Shown here: one piece after another, positions 37,144 through 45,657 of the stretch
Layout: each line of letters starts with the position of its first letter
How positions within the stretch are numbered: the stretch's first letter is position 1
Source of the DNA: Desulfobacterium sp.
GTDB taxonomy: Bacteria; Desulfobacterota; Desulfobacteria; Desulfobacterales; Desulfobacteraceae
Direction of reading: 5' to 3'
Length of the DNA: 64,000 nucleotides
NCBI GenBank assembly: GCA_016342325.1
Contig: JAEINR010000009.1
Location: 41,790 to 105,789 of the forward strand
Made by a program: the position numbers and the translations under genes
The notes under the pieces: model-generated
Told to the model about the DNA's origin: nothing
Databases searched by the model: none
What the model saw: the letters and a program-made list of their open reading frames with translations, nothing else

Positions 37144-38210
37144 CGTCTGTATCCTTTTATGATGAGGTAGATGAACACCGGGGCGCCCAGAAACGAGGTC
37201 AGCACCGATACCGGAAGGATGTGGGGGGAGAGGATCAGCCGTGCCACGGTGTCCGATGCAAGGAGCAGCACCCCGCCAGTGGCGGCGGTGGCCGGCAGAA
37301 GAAAACGGTGGTCGTCGCCGATGAGCCGTCTGACCATGTGGGGGGCCACAAGCCCCACGAACCCGATGATGCCGACAAAGGCGATGATCACAGATGATAC
37401 CAGGGAGGCCATCACCATGCCCATAAGCCTCACCCGCTCCACCCGAACCCCGATTCCCCGGGCCGTCTCGTCCCCGGCATCCGCGGCATTGTAGTTCCAG
37501 GCATTGGCCAGGAAAAAGACCAACGAGACAAGGGTCACCAGGGCGATAAATCCAAGCTCCTTCCAGCTGGTCCGGGCCACGTCCCCAAAGGTCCAGAACA
37601 CCATGGCCGACAGCTGGACATCGTCGGCAAAGAACTGGAGCAGCATGGTGGCGGCCGTGAACAGTGACCCCAGGGCCACCCCGGTGAGCACCATCACCTC
37701 GGGGGAGGCGTTCCTGATCCGTGCAACCAGGGTGATGATGCCTGCGGCGAGCATGGAAAAGAAAAAGGCGGCCAGGGTGGTCACATAGGGGCTGGTGATG
37801 GTCACGGCATCGGAAAAGGAACTTGCCATGCTCCCGGACCCCATGACCATGACGGAAAAGGCCGCCCCAAATGCGGCCGCATGGGAGATGCCCAGGGTGA
37901 AAGGCGATCCCAGGGGGTTTTTCAGCACCGACTGCATCACCGCCCCGGATACGGCTAAACCTGCACCGGCAACAATGGCCGTCAGGGCCTGGGGCAGCCG
38001 GATGTTCCACACAATGATGTCGAATTGCCGGGTGACACTGGCGCCGGCCAGGGTCTTGACCACATCCGCAAACGGGATGTTCACGGCCCCAAGACTGATG
38101 GCCAGAATGAGCATCATGGCAAGAATGCCTGCCATGGCCAGGGTAAAACCGGTTTTTCTGACAATGTAGGCTGTGTAGGCCCTGGAGATTCCACCATCGT
38201 TAAAGTGCAT
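37140..38210 (-). CDS. FecCD-family ABC transporter permease
   Basis: This 356-residue permease has about ten helices and the family marks GAVNIPFADVVKTL, PLGSPFTLGISHAAAFGA, GIGVRVERVRLMG and GFVGLVAPHMVRRLIGDDHR. ATG 38210 follows GAGGGG and lies directly after the binding-protein stop. It is the membrane part of the FecBCD-type system. It overlaps the ATPase gene by 4 nt. Confidence 0.94.
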   Translation of the reverse strand: MHFNDGGISRAYTAYIVRKTGFTLAMAGILAMMLILAISLGAVNIPFADVVKTLAGASVTRQFDIIVWNIRLPQALTAIVAGAGLAVSGAVMQSVLKNPLGSPFTLGISHAAAFGAAFSVMVMGSGSMASSFSDAVTITSPYVTTLAAFFFSMLAAGIITLVARIRNASPEVMVLTGVALGSLFTAATMLLQFFADDVQLSAMVFWTFGDVARTSWKELGFIALVTLVSLVFFLANAWNYNAADAGDETARGIGVRVERVRLMGMVMASLVSSVIIAFVGIIGFVGLVAPHMVRRLIGDDHRFLLPATAATGGVLLLASDTVARLILSPHILPVSVLTSFLGAPVFIYLIIKGYRR

Positions 38211-38211
38211 A

Positions 38212-39336
38212 TTACCCCTCTTCACCTTGGTTGAGGTCGATTTGTTTGAATGCCAGGTCGCTGAAGCGTGCGTCCATGGTCTTGAACATGGGGCGTCCCA
38301 CCAGGAAGGTGTAGATCTCGTCCGCTTTTTTGGCAGGATCGATATCCGTGAACCGTTCAGGGTAGAGGACCTTGCCGATGAACCAGGCATTGGCAAGGAT
38401 GGAGCCGAAGTTCTGGGCGTAGGAGTTATAGGGCAGGACCCCGAAAATGCGGCCGTGCTTCAGGGCCGTGAGGGACTGAAATGCCGGATCGTTTTTGAGT
38501 TCCGAAAGTCCCCCTGCACCCCCCATGCGAAGGGTGGAAAGATCCAGGAACAGTACGTCCGGATCCCAGACCATGAGCTTCTCCTTGGAGATGGTGCTCC
38601 GGGTCATCTTTCCTCCCATGCTTTCCGGCGTGGCTGCCACATTGACTGCATGGATGAACTGAAACGGCGGGTAACCCGGTTCCGTGGACTGGAACCCGTG
38701 GGGGCCCTTGTAGGCGATCCCCCCCACAAAGCAGGTGGGCGGGTTGGAAACCCCGGCCGTTCGTTTCTCAAGTTCGGCGATCTGGGCTTTGAAAAAGGCA
38801 ATGACCGCCTGGGCCCGGGTCTCTCTGTTCAGGGCCTGGCCCGCGATTTCCAGGGCTTTGAAAAAGGTTTGCCGTTGGTGCCCAAGGTCGCCGTACTCAA
38901 TGGTCACCACGGGAATGCCGGTTTTTTGATGGAGTTCAACGGGATCAACCCCCATGGTGCTGAAGGTCTTGAGAATTATCTGGGGAAGGGGGGTGAGGCC
39001 CACGATCCGTTCGGGATGGTCATGGCCCCTGAACTCTCCGAAGATGGGAAGTTTTTTAAACTGGGGATTGGCCAGGGCATAGGGCCTTGCATCAAACCGG
39101 TTTTTCCGGGTTTCAATGTCGTCCACGGCCACAATCTTATCCTGGGCCCTAAGGTAGGTGATGATTCTCAGGCAGCCGGACCCGGAACCGATGGCGTGGT
39201 CTATGGGGGTGGGCAGGGTCACCTTTGTTCCCAGGGAATCGGTCATACTCCTTGGGGGATCGCAAAACCCAAGGCAGGGCAGCACCAGCAGCACCGCCGT
39301 TATCATCCATGTTGCTACAACGAGTCTTTTCTCCAT
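38212..39336 (-). CDS. Periplasmic substrate-binding protein of a FecBCD-type importer
   Basis: The 374-residue protein has a signal peptide (to about residue 25) and a BtuF/FecB-type fold: MTDSLGTKVTLPTPIDHAIG, a long connecting helix and GRIFGVLPYNSYAQNFGSI. The GGIAYKGPHGFQSTEPGYPP segment is typical of a group often found with FmdE genes. Molybdate or tungstate is therefore a reasonable guess beside Fe-siderophore. GGAGGAG precedes ATG 39336. It is the first gene of the transporter operon, behind an attenuator-like leader. Confidence 0.9.
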   Translation of the reverse strand: MEKRLVVATWMITAVLLVLPCLGFCDPPRSMTDSLGTKVTLPTPIDHAIGSGSGCLRIITYLRAQDKIVAVDDIETRKNRFDARPYALANPQFKKLPIFGEFRGHDHPERIVGLTPLPQIILKTFSTMGVDPVELHQKTGIPVVTIEYGDLGHQRQTFFKALEIAGQALNRETRAQAVIAFFKAQIAELEKRTAGVSNPPTCFVGGIAYKGPHGFQSTEPGYPPFQFIHAVNVAATPESMGGKMTRSTISKEKLMVWDPDVLFLDLSTLRMGGAGGLSELKNDPAFQSLTALKHGRIFGVLPYNSYAQNFGSILANAWFIGKVLYPERFTDIDPAKKADEIYTFLVGRPMFKTMDARFSDLAFKQIDLNQGEEG

Positions 39337-39350
39337 AACTCCTCCAGATA

Positions 39351-39432
39351 TTAGCTACTTCGCTCTGATTGTCGTGTTGTTTTGGCAAAAAAATCAGAAA
39401 ACTTTTTTGGTTCTGGCGTGTCCAGGTTAGGA
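39351..39432 (+). repeat. Dispersed two-hairpin intergenic repeat, copy E
   Basis: CTGATT pairs with AATCAG around GTCGTGTTGTTTTGGCAAAA. The tail hairpin is CTGG-CGTGT-CCAG followed by GTTAGGAG. It lies antisense in the leader of the binding-protein gene, between the candidate attenuator and the start codon. Confidence 0.75.
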
Positions 39433-39435
39433 GCA

Positions 39436-39492
39436 ATAAAAAAAGCCACGGGACATGCCTCTCCCGCCTGGGGAGTGCCGCCTTCGTGGCTT
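39436..39492 (-). terminator. Terminator/attenuator in the leader of the FecBCD-type operon
   Basis: On the minus strand AAGCCACG (39485-39492) pairs with CGTGGCTT (39443-39450). An inner CTCCC-CAGGC-GGGAG hairpin and other G/C pairs lie between, and a T-tract follows. No gene lies upstream on this strand (amtB is divergent), so an intrinsic terminator here points to attenuation or a riboswitch. Confidence 0.55.
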
Positions 39493-39559
39493 GATTGATT
39501 GGGTCTAGGGTCGTGCTCGTTTTATCCCTGCCTTCGGACAGGATTGATGATTCCAATTT

Positions 39560-39588
39560 CTTGTACAGAACTTGATCCTTGTTGTCAA
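39560..39588 (-). promoter_or_regulatory. Candidate sigma-70 promoter of the FecBCD-type operon
   Basis: TTGACA (39583-39588), a 17-nt spacer and TACAAG (39560-39565) on the minus strand. A start near 39552 would give a leader of about 215 nt containing the terminator-like element. Confidence 0.5.
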
Positions 39589-39741
39589 ACATCTTTTGCC
39601 ATGGCCCCGTCTTCGGGTTGAAACATACGATAATGTAATTTTACGAGATCTATATTGCAAGTTTGTAATTTTGCTCCTGTGATTTTTTCCGAGAAAGGGT
39701 GGAAACGCCTGTTTCCGGGGGCTGTTTTTTTTTATCCCCTG

Positions 39742-39757
39742 TGGCATCCTCCTTGCT
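39742..39757 (+). promoter_or_regulatory. Sigma-54 promoter of amtB
   Basis: TGGCATCCTCCTTGCT has GG (39743-39744) and GC (39755-39756) at the exact -24/-12 spacing and the consensus TGGCA...TTGC. It lies about 50 nt before amtB, so NtrC-type control by nitrogen status is likely. Confidence 0.8.
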
Positions 39758-39807
39758 CTGTTGTCAGGGAATAGCGTGTTTTTGTTAATATTTAATCGGG
39801 AGGAACG

Positions 39808-41103
39808 ATGAAACCAAGGGATATTTTGACAGCAATGGCCATGGTGCCTTTATTTTCCAGCGTGGCCTTTGCCGGTGGGGGAAGCTTGGATTCCGGGGAT
39901 ACGGCCTGGGTCCTCGTGGCAACGGCCCTGGTGATGATGATGACCCCGGCCGGCCTTGCCCTTTTCTACGGCGGCATGTCCCGGTCCAAGAATCTGCTCA
40001 ACACCATTGCCATGACCGTTGTGGCCTACTGCCTTGCAAGCGTGGTCTGGGTGATGTGGGGATATGCCATTGCCTTTGGTTCGGATGTTTACGGGCTTGT
40101 GGGCACCCTGGAACACCTTTTTCTCCGGGGCATCGACCACACCAGCGTGACCGGAACCATCCCCACCCTGGTGTTTGTGATGTTCCAGATGACCTTTGCC
40201 TGCATCACCGCAGCCCTTGTGTTGGGGGCGGTGGTGGACCGGATGAAGTTCTCTGCCTGGATTTTGTTTACCCTTGTGTGGATCACCGTTGTCTATGCCC
40301 CCGTGGCCCACTGGGTCTGGGGAGGCGGATGGATGCACGCCATGGGCGCCCTTGATTTTGCCGGGGGCAATGTGGTTCACATTAATGCCGGGGTGGCCGG
40401 CCTTGTGCTCTCCATTGTCGTAGGCAAGCGGCTGGGGTATGGCACCGAGGCCATGATTCCGTCGAGCATTGCCCTCACTTCCCTGGGGGCGGCCCTGCTG
40501 TGGTTCGGCTGGTTCGGGTTTAATGCGGGAAGCCAGCTTGCCGCCGATGGCGTTGCAGGGTCTGCATTTCTTGTCACCAACACCTCGGCTGCGGCAGGCG
40601 GCCTTGGGTGGATGGCATTTGAGTGGTATCACAGCGACAGGCCCACCCTGCTGGGCATTGCCTCGGGGGTTATTGCGGGCCTTGTTGCCATCACCCCGGG
40701 GGCAGGGTTTGTCAACCTCCAATGTTCGTTGATCATGGGGCTTGTGTCCGGCGGCATCGGCTATTTTAGTGTGGGGTTTCTGAAAAAGAAATTGGGCTAT
40801 GACGATTCCCTTGACGCCTTTGGGGTCCACGGCGTGTGCGGCATCTGGGGGGCCTTGGCAACGGGGCTGTTTGCAGATCCCTCCATCACCCCGGGTGCGG
40901 CCGGGCTCTTTTACGGCAATCCGGCCCAGCTCTGGATCCAGTTTGTATCGGTGGTGGCCACGGTGGCCTACAGTGCCATTGTCACCCTTGCGGTAATTGT
41001 GCCCATCGGATATGTTACCTCCGGACTCAGGGTTGATAAAGATGATGAGATCACGGGGCTCGACAGCTCCATCCACGGGGAGCGCGCCTTTGAACTCTTC
41101 TAA
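39808..41103 (+). CDS. amtB: Ammonium transporter
   Basis: Amt proteins are trimeric inner-membrane channels for ammonium. The 431-residue protein has a cleavable-looking N-terminus (ending near VAFAGG) and 11 helices. Family signatures include TPAGLALFYGGMSRSKN, the pore motif DFAGGNVVHINAGVAGLV with its conserved His, WFGWFGFNAGS, and DAFGVHGVCGIWGALATGLF with the second His. No glnK/glnB partner is adjacent, which is unusual. GGGAGG precedes ATG 39808. Confidence 0.96.
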   Translation: MKPRDILTAMAMVPLFSSVAFAGGGSLDSGDTAWVLVATALVMMMTPAGLALFYGGMSRSKNLLNTIAMTVVAYCLASVVWVMWGYAIAFGSDVYGLVGTLEHLFLRGIDHTSVTGTIPTLVFVMFQMTFACITAALVLGAVVDRMKFSAWILFTLVWITVVYAPVAHWVWGGGWMHAMGALDFAGGNVVHINAGVAGLVLSIVVGKRLGYGTEAMIPSSIALTSLGAALLWFGWFGFNAGSQLAADGVAGSAFLVTNTSAAAGGLGWMAFEWYHSDRPTLLGIASGVIAGLVAITPGAGFVNLQCSLIMGLVSGGIGYFSVGFLKKKLGYDDSLDAFGVHGVCGIWGALATGLFADPSITPGAAGLFYGNPAQLWIQFVSVVATVAYSAIVTLAVIVPIGYVTSGLRVDKDDEITGLDSSIHGERAFELF

Positions 41104-41121
41104 ATACTGAAAGGGGAACGG

Positions 41122-41718
41122 GTGACGGATTATTACCAAAAGGAGTGTGGGCGCTATTTTGAGAGGACCGTTGGGCTCGACCCTTCACCGATTCTTGAAC
41201 CCTTTGCCGCCCGCCTTGCCAAGGGTGCGACGGTGGTGGATATCGGGTGCGGATCCGGCCGGGATCTTCTCTGGCTGAAACAGCGGGGCTTTCTCCCCTT
41301 TGGCATGGAACGCGCCCCCGACCTTGCAGCCCTGGCTGAAAAGCATTCGGGTTGCCGGGTCATTGTCGCGGATTTGCAAGGGTTTGATTTTTCAACAATT
41401 GCCGTTGACGCCATGCTGTTGACCGGCTCCCTGGTTCATCTTGAGAGACGCCACCTTAGTCCTTTGCTTGAGAACCTGGTCAAGGGGCTTAACCCCGGGG
41501 GCCTTATCTCCATCTCTATGAAACAGGGCAGGGGCACCCGGATTGACGATGAGGGAAGGCGGTTTGTCCTGTGGGAGGAGGAGGCGCTGGGACGGGTGTT
41601 TGCGGATGCAGGCCTTGGGGTGGTGGCGGTTAGAGGGGCAAGCTCCCTCCTTGAAACCGGGGAGGCCTGGATTAATTTCTACCTCAAAGCGGATGTTCCT
41701 GGGGAAGTTCTCCGTTAA
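41122..41718 (+). CDS. Class I SAM-dependent methyltransferase
   Basis: This 198-residue protein has motif I VVDIGCGSGRDLLWLKQRG and a Tellurite/MerR-operon-like layout (YYQKECGRYFERT at the N-terminus). The start is GTG 41122 with AAGGGG a few nt upstream. It follows amtB by 18 nt and is probably co-transcribed. Substrate unknown. Confidence 0.82.
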   Translation: MTDYYQKECGRYFERTVGLDPSPILEPFAARLAKGATVVDIGCGSGRDLLWLKQRGFLPFGMERAPDLAALAEKHSGCRVIVADLQGFDFSTIAVDAMLLTGSLVHLERRHLSPLLENLVKGLNPGGLISISMKQGRGTRIDDEGRRFVLWEEEALGRVFADAGLGVVAVRGASSLLETGEAWINFYLKADVPGEVLR

Positions 41719-41759
41719 CCATTTTTAGTTTTTTAGCTCTATTCATTCGAGTGCGATTA

Positions 41760-41786
41760 TTTATAGAATGACAGGTCATTTATAAA
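41760..41786. promoter_or_regulatory. Imperfect palindrome upstream of the deaminase-like lipoprotein gene
   Basis: TTTATA-G-AATGAC-AG-GTCATT-TATAAA is an inverted repeat with one extra base in the left arm, directly before the ribosome binding site of the next gene. It looks like an operator; the regulator is unknown. Confidence 0.45.
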
Positions 41787-41802
41787 CCACAGGGGAAAAA
41801 GC

Positions 41803-43359
41803 GTGTTGAAACCCAAAGCCAAAGAAATTCTGATTACATTTTTATTCATCTGTTTTACCTCTCTTGCCGGCTGCAATTTCTCTTCTGATTCTCGTCAGAC
41901 CGATTTGGCTGCCATTGATGAAAAGCTTGAAAAGCAGTTTGCCCTCTACGACCAGGCCCAGGAGAAAATCATCCAGCGTGTGGTGGAAGACAACGGTGTT
42001 GTTGAGCGGGAAGAATGGGAAACCTGGCTGACACCGGCACCCGGGGATGCCCTTGATGAAAGGGAGCTTGCGCAACTTTCCCAGCGCCAGCAGCAGACCA
42101 TCCAGGAGAGCCGCCTTGCCGCAATGGCCGGCGTCACCCTGGATCTGGATCTGATTCGAAATGATGATGCCAAACTGGAACAGTACTGCACTGAATTTCC
42201 CAAGGGTGCGCTGTTGCATATCCATCCAACAGGAACCCGGAACAGACAGACCGTGAAGGAAATTTTAGAAGCGGTCAACCCGGTAATCAACGGCCCGGAG
42301 ATCGTTGTCCAGGCCAATGACGGGGAACAATCCATGCTCTACCCTGGGGAAATCGAATTTCTCTCTTCCCTGGCTGTCAAAAATTACCTGGATTACGATG
42401 ATGGGGATCAAAACAGGCTACTTGGATTTTTCTTTCTGCCGGACACGCCTCCCACCCATGATTTCAAGCGTTTTGAGGCGATATTCACCATTAATGACCT
42501 GCTGAAGCAGGAGCCGTCCCTGGAGAAATGGGTGGAGGAAAAGACCTACCTTGATTTTCTTAAACGCTGTGCTTCCCAGAACGTTAGTTACGTGGAATTT
42601 ACAAGGGTGATGTGGCCGGACCCTTCAACCTTTGAACAGCTCCACACCTGGGCAGAAGAGTGGTATGGGGAAACCGGTATCACGGTGCGCTGGAATTCAG
42701 CCTTTATTCGCACCCTGGATGCTGATACCAATAAAGGGTGGACCCGGGAACTTATTTCCGTGGTCAGGGAGAATGCATACCCAGAGCTTGTGGGCATTGA
42801 TCTTTTGGCCAACGAAACCCAGACCCCGGCCCTGGAAACCGGGCAGAACATCTATGTTCCCATCCTGGCAGCCAATCAACAGGGAGATATAAACCTTCAC
42901 CCCACCATGCATGCAGGAGAACTGGGGCTTGTTCATAACGTGCGGGATGCCATGATCATGGGGGCCGAACGGGTGGGGCACGGCGTTCTTCTGGCCCAGG
43001 ATCCTTTGGCCCTGGAGTACGCGATTCAGGAAAAGAATCTTCCCATCGCGATAAACCTGTACAGTAACTTTCGGTTGCAGGTCAACGAAGATTTCAGCAT
43101 CCATCCCTTTTTAGACTATTTGCGTTTGGGGTTGCCCGTGAGCCTCTCCACGGACGATGAGGGCATATTTGTCTCCGATATCACCAAAGAATGCAAGATC
43201 GCCATCACCCATACTGACATCACCCATGAAGAGTTAAAACAGATGTCATACAATTCCATTGAAACCTCCTTTGCCGATGACGCTGTCAAAACCAGGCTGT
43301 TGAAAAAGCTGGATGAAGATTTCGCAGGTTTTGAGGCAAGATGGCGGATTGAACTATAG
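41803..43359 (+). CDS. Adenosine deaminase-like lipoprotein
   Basis: The 518-residue product has a lipoprotein signal (LAGC, Cys at about residue 24), then a family-specific N-terminal helical region, then an ADA-like TIM barrel. Metal and catalytic motifs are HIHPTGT (near 139; usually HxHLDG), HAGELG (near 370), GAERVGHG (near 391) and LSTDDEGIF (near 449; usually STDDP). The order and spacing resemble the ADGF/adenosine deaminase group. Envelope location suggests salvage of extracellular nucleosides. The start is GTG 41803 with AGGGG 7 nt upstream. It converges on the ferredoxin-like gene. Confidence 0.8.
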   Translation: MLKPKAKEILITFLFICFTSLAGCNFSSDSRQTDLAAIDEKLEKQFALYDQAQEKIIQRVVEDNGVVEREEWETWLTPAPGDALDERELAQLSQRQQQTIQESRLAAMAGVTLDLDLIRNDDAKLEQYCTEFPKGALLHIHPTGTRNRQTVKEILEAVNPVINGPEIVVQANDGEQSMLYPGEIEFLSSLAVKNYLDYDDGDQNRLLGFFFLPDTPPTHDFKRFEAIFTINDLLKQEPSLEKWVEEKTYLDFLKRCASQNVSYVEFTRVMWPDPSTFEQLHTWAEEWYGETGITVRWNSAFIRTLDADTNKGWTRELISVVRENAYPELVGIDLLANETQTPALETGQNIYVPILAANQQGDINLHPTMHAGELGLVHNVRDAMIMGAERVGHGVLLAQDPLALEYAIQEKNLPIAINLYSNFRLQVNEDFSIHPFLDYLRLGLPVSLSTDDEGIFVSDITKECKIAITHTDITHEELKQMSYNSIETSFADDAVKTRLLKKLDEDFAGFEARWRIEL

Positions 43360-43416
43360 CCCATCCTAGGTAAAACCAACCCAGCGTAAAGTGGACCCCA
43401 TGGCACGACGGTAAAC

Positions 43417-44709
43417 TTAAATGACGGAGGTCCCGTGCATCCGTGTGAGCAACGCTTCGAGGTATCTTGATTTCACCTGGGTGCTGGCCAGGGCCTGCTT
43501 GATGGGGGGAAGCTTCAGGATGACCCCCAGGAGTGTGGCAAGGGCCCGGTGGCTGAAGAGTACCTGGTTGTCAAACACAAGATCCTGGAGCCCGCCCCGT
43601 TCGATGGCCATGACCACGGCCCGGTGGGCGTGGTTTAACGGCGTGATCACCCGGGCCTTTCTGGATTCCAGGGCGATGGCGGTGACAGGGCAGGCCCTGA
43701 CGCAGACACCGCACCCCAGGCAGCGATCTCCATCCAGGAGGGCTGTTTTTCGTTTGGGTTTTTCAGGATCCTTGGCCGGCACAAGGGCCATGGCTTCCAC
43801 CGGGCACACCTTTTCGCAGCGTCCGCAACCGTTGCAACGCTCGGTCTCCACACGGGGCAGGAAGTTGGTGGTGTGCACCGGGTTGAAGATGGCAAAGCGC
43901 TGGACCGCCAGCATGGCTTCGCAGCAGCAGCCGCAGCAGTTGCAGATAAAGTTGACCCGTTCCCTCACGTTTTCGCCGAACTGAACCAGGTGGTGGGCCT
44001 TGGCCTTTTCCAGCAGGTCCAGTCCTTCCCGGGTGTCCACCTCCCTTGCATGGCCGTGTTTGATTAATGATTGTGCCGCCGTGTTAAAGGTCATGCAGAT
44101 ATCAAGGGGGGCGTCACAGGCCCTGTTGAGATGGCTCATCTTGTGGCGGCAGTAGCAGAGGCCGACACCCATGGGGGCGGCGGTTTCGATCACGTGGGTG
44201 GCCCGCTCATAGTCAAGGACATGGAGGGCGTTCCGGGATGCCAGGGCCTGCTCGTTGACAAAGGTGCGGCCCAGCTGGGTCTCGCCCCTCGTGAAAAGCT
44301 CCCGGATGAACGTTTCCTCCTGGTTCAGGTAGGTGTAGAAGAGCTCGCTCAGGGCTTTCTGGTCGATGTCTTTTCTGACCCGCATCATGGAGAACTCAAA
44401 GAAGCCGGCCATGGGAGGGGGCAGGGCATAGAAGGTCCTGGCGTTGATCTCCATGTCCAGAAGGATGGCCCTTGCGGCAAGGGTGTCCAGGATCTTCCGG
44501 GCCTTGGCCCGGGGCAGTTCCCAGACGGTTGCGGCTTTTTCGGCGGTAAAGGGTTTGATGGGCAAACGCGCCACAAGGTTCGCCTCCTGTTCCGTGAAGA
44601 GCATGGCCAGGATTTTGCGAAGAAGGTCCGAGGGTGGGGCGCCCTGGGGATACCGGTTCAACCGGTTTGTCAGCCTTGAATAGCCTGAGTCGAGCAAGGT
44701 GTGTGCCAT
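43417..44709 (-). CDS. Cysteine-rich 4Fe-4S ferredoxin-like protein
   Basis: The 430-residue protein starts with a winged-helix-like region (residues about 20-90). A central cysteine region follows: CYCRHKM, CDAPLDICM and the dense ICNCCGCCCEAM. Next come two classical 4Fe-4S motifs, CNGCGRCEKVCPVEA and CLGCGVCVRACPVTA. It probably transfers electrons in the cytoplasm. Such proteins are common in sulfate reducers, but the partner is not apparent. It lies next to, but separate from, the corrinoid cluster. Confidence 0.78.
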   Translation of the reverse strand: MAHTLLDSGYSRLTNRLNRYPQGAPPSDLLRKILAMLFTEQEANLVARLPIKPFTAEKAATVWELPRAKARKILDTLAARAILLDMEINARTFYALPPPMAGFFEFSMMRVRKDIDQKALSELFYTYLNQEETFIRELFTRGETQLGRTFVNEQALASRNALHVLDYERATHVIETAAPMGVGLCYCRHKMSHLNRACDAPLDICMTFNTAAQSLIKHGHAREVDTREGLDLLEKAKAHHLVQFGENVRERVNFICNCCGCCCEAMLAVQRFAIFNPVHTTNFLPRVETERCNGCGRCEKVCPVEAMALVPAKDPEKPKRKTALLDGDRCLGCGVCVRACPVTAIALESRKARVITPLNHAHRAVVMAIERGGLQDLVFDNQVLFSHRALATLLGVILKLPPIKQALASTQVKSRYLEALLTRMHGTSVI

Positions 44710-44837
44710 ATTTTAGCCTGTTGAAAACATCCCTCGGACGGAAGGGCCGGTGGATGATTTTGGATTGTCCAAGTTATGAGCTACTGAAAATGTAAGGGGA
44801 ATTGGACGAAAAAAGCAAGGAAAAACTTGTGAAAACA

Positions 44838-44858
44838 GCCCCTCCTCCAGGGAGGGGC
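44838..44858 (-). terminator. Candidate terminator of the btuB-cbiK operon
   Basis: An 8-bp GC stem, GCCCCTCC with GGAGGGGC, has a 5-nt loop, 23 nt past the cbiK stop. The T-run on the minus strand is short (TGTTTTC). Confidence 0.55.
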
Positions 44859-44880
44859 CGAAAAAACAGCGGGGAACAGC

Positions 44881-45654
44881 CTATCTTGGGATGACGTCCA
44901 GGGCCGCCTTGATATGGCTTGTGAACAATTTGGTGACGGCCGCGATTTCGCCGACGCCATGGTTCACCATATTCACCTGGATGCCTTCCCTTTGAAAGGT
45001 TTTTTCCCAGGAGTCCTCCTCCCGGGTGAGATCCTCTTTAAAATGAACCCCTGCCACCAGCAGAAAGGGCACCAGGCGAACCCGGGTGAACCCGTGCTTT
45101 TTCACCTTAGCAATGGTCTCTTCCATTTTGGGCAATCCTTCCACGACACCTGCGAAGACCCGATCTCCGTGGACCTTACGCAGTACCGCTTCCAGGGCCG
45201 GGTAACTGGCCCAGGCCGGGTGGTCGGTGCCGTGGCCCACGATAACGGTGGCCTCGTCGTCTGAATCGGAGATCAGGGGGCAAATGGCATCGGCCACCGC
45301 TGTGTAGTCGTCATAGGCGGTGAGCAGCGGCAGTCCCATGGACGTCCGGATTTGAGCGGTTCCGGCGATCTCCCTGAGGCGGTCGAACTCATGGCCGCAG
45401 ATGAGGTGCAGGGACTGGACCACGGCCCATTCATGGCCCTGGGCTTTCAGCTCTGCCAGCACCTGGCCGGGATCCTTGAGGTCGATGTTCTGGTTCTTTT
45501 TCAGACTGCGCTTCACCATCCTTGAGGAATAGGCCCAGAAGAGCGGGGTGTCCGGGAGGCGCTCCTTGAAGATGGCATCCATTCTGTCATAGGTCTCAAA
45601 GGCCTTGGCCGTGGTTCCGAACGCGGTTAATACAACGGGGGTGGTGGTGGTCAT
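44881..45654 (-). CDS. cbiK: Anaerobic sirohydrochlorin cobaltochelatase
   Basis: CbiK inserts cobalt into sirohydrochlorin in early anaerobic B12 synthesis. The 257-residue protein has VLTAFGTTAKAFETYD, SLHLICGHEFDRL, VGHGTDHPAWASYPALE and LVPFLLVAGVHFKEDL, with histidines in metal-binding positions. No signal peptide is seen, so it is a cytoplasmic form. Its start abuts the BtuF-CbiZ fusion gene (3-nt gap). Confidence 0.9.
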   Translation of the reverse strand: MTTTTPVVLTAFGTTAKAFETYDRMDAIFKERLPDTPLFWAYSSRMVKRSLKKNQNIDLKDPGQVLAELKAQGHEWAVVQSLHLICGHEFDRLREIAGTAQIRTSMGLPLLTAYDDYTAVADAICPLISDSDDEATVIVGHGTDHPAWASYPALEAVLRKVHGDRVFAGVVEGLPKMEETIAKVKKHGFTRVRLVPFLLVAGVHFKEDLTREEDSWEKTFQREGIQVNMVNHGVGEIAAVTKLFTSHIKAALDVIPR

Positions 45655-45657
45655 AGT

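Noticed and set aside
36367..38010. 547-codon frame taken as one ATPase gene
   Set aside because: The first 289 codons run through the permease gene in another frame; the ATPase starts at 37143.
38227..39354. 375-codon plus-strand frame opposite the binding protein
   Set aside because: The minus-strand protein has signal peptide and fold motifs; the plus frame has none and no ribosome binding site.
39436..39492. Calling the leader element a Moco riboswitch
   Set aside because: The FmdE/transport context is suggestive, but the conserved Moco aptamer blocks could not be aligned with confidence by eye.
39850..41139. 429-codon minus-strand frame opposite amtB
   Set aside because: AmtB is unmistakable on the plus strand; the antisense product is low-complexity (His/Gly/Pro).
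44750..44790. Possible seventh copy of the two-hairpin repeat (GGATTGTCCAAGTTATGAG)
   Set aside because: Only the tail is loosely similar and the first hairpin is missing; too weak to count.
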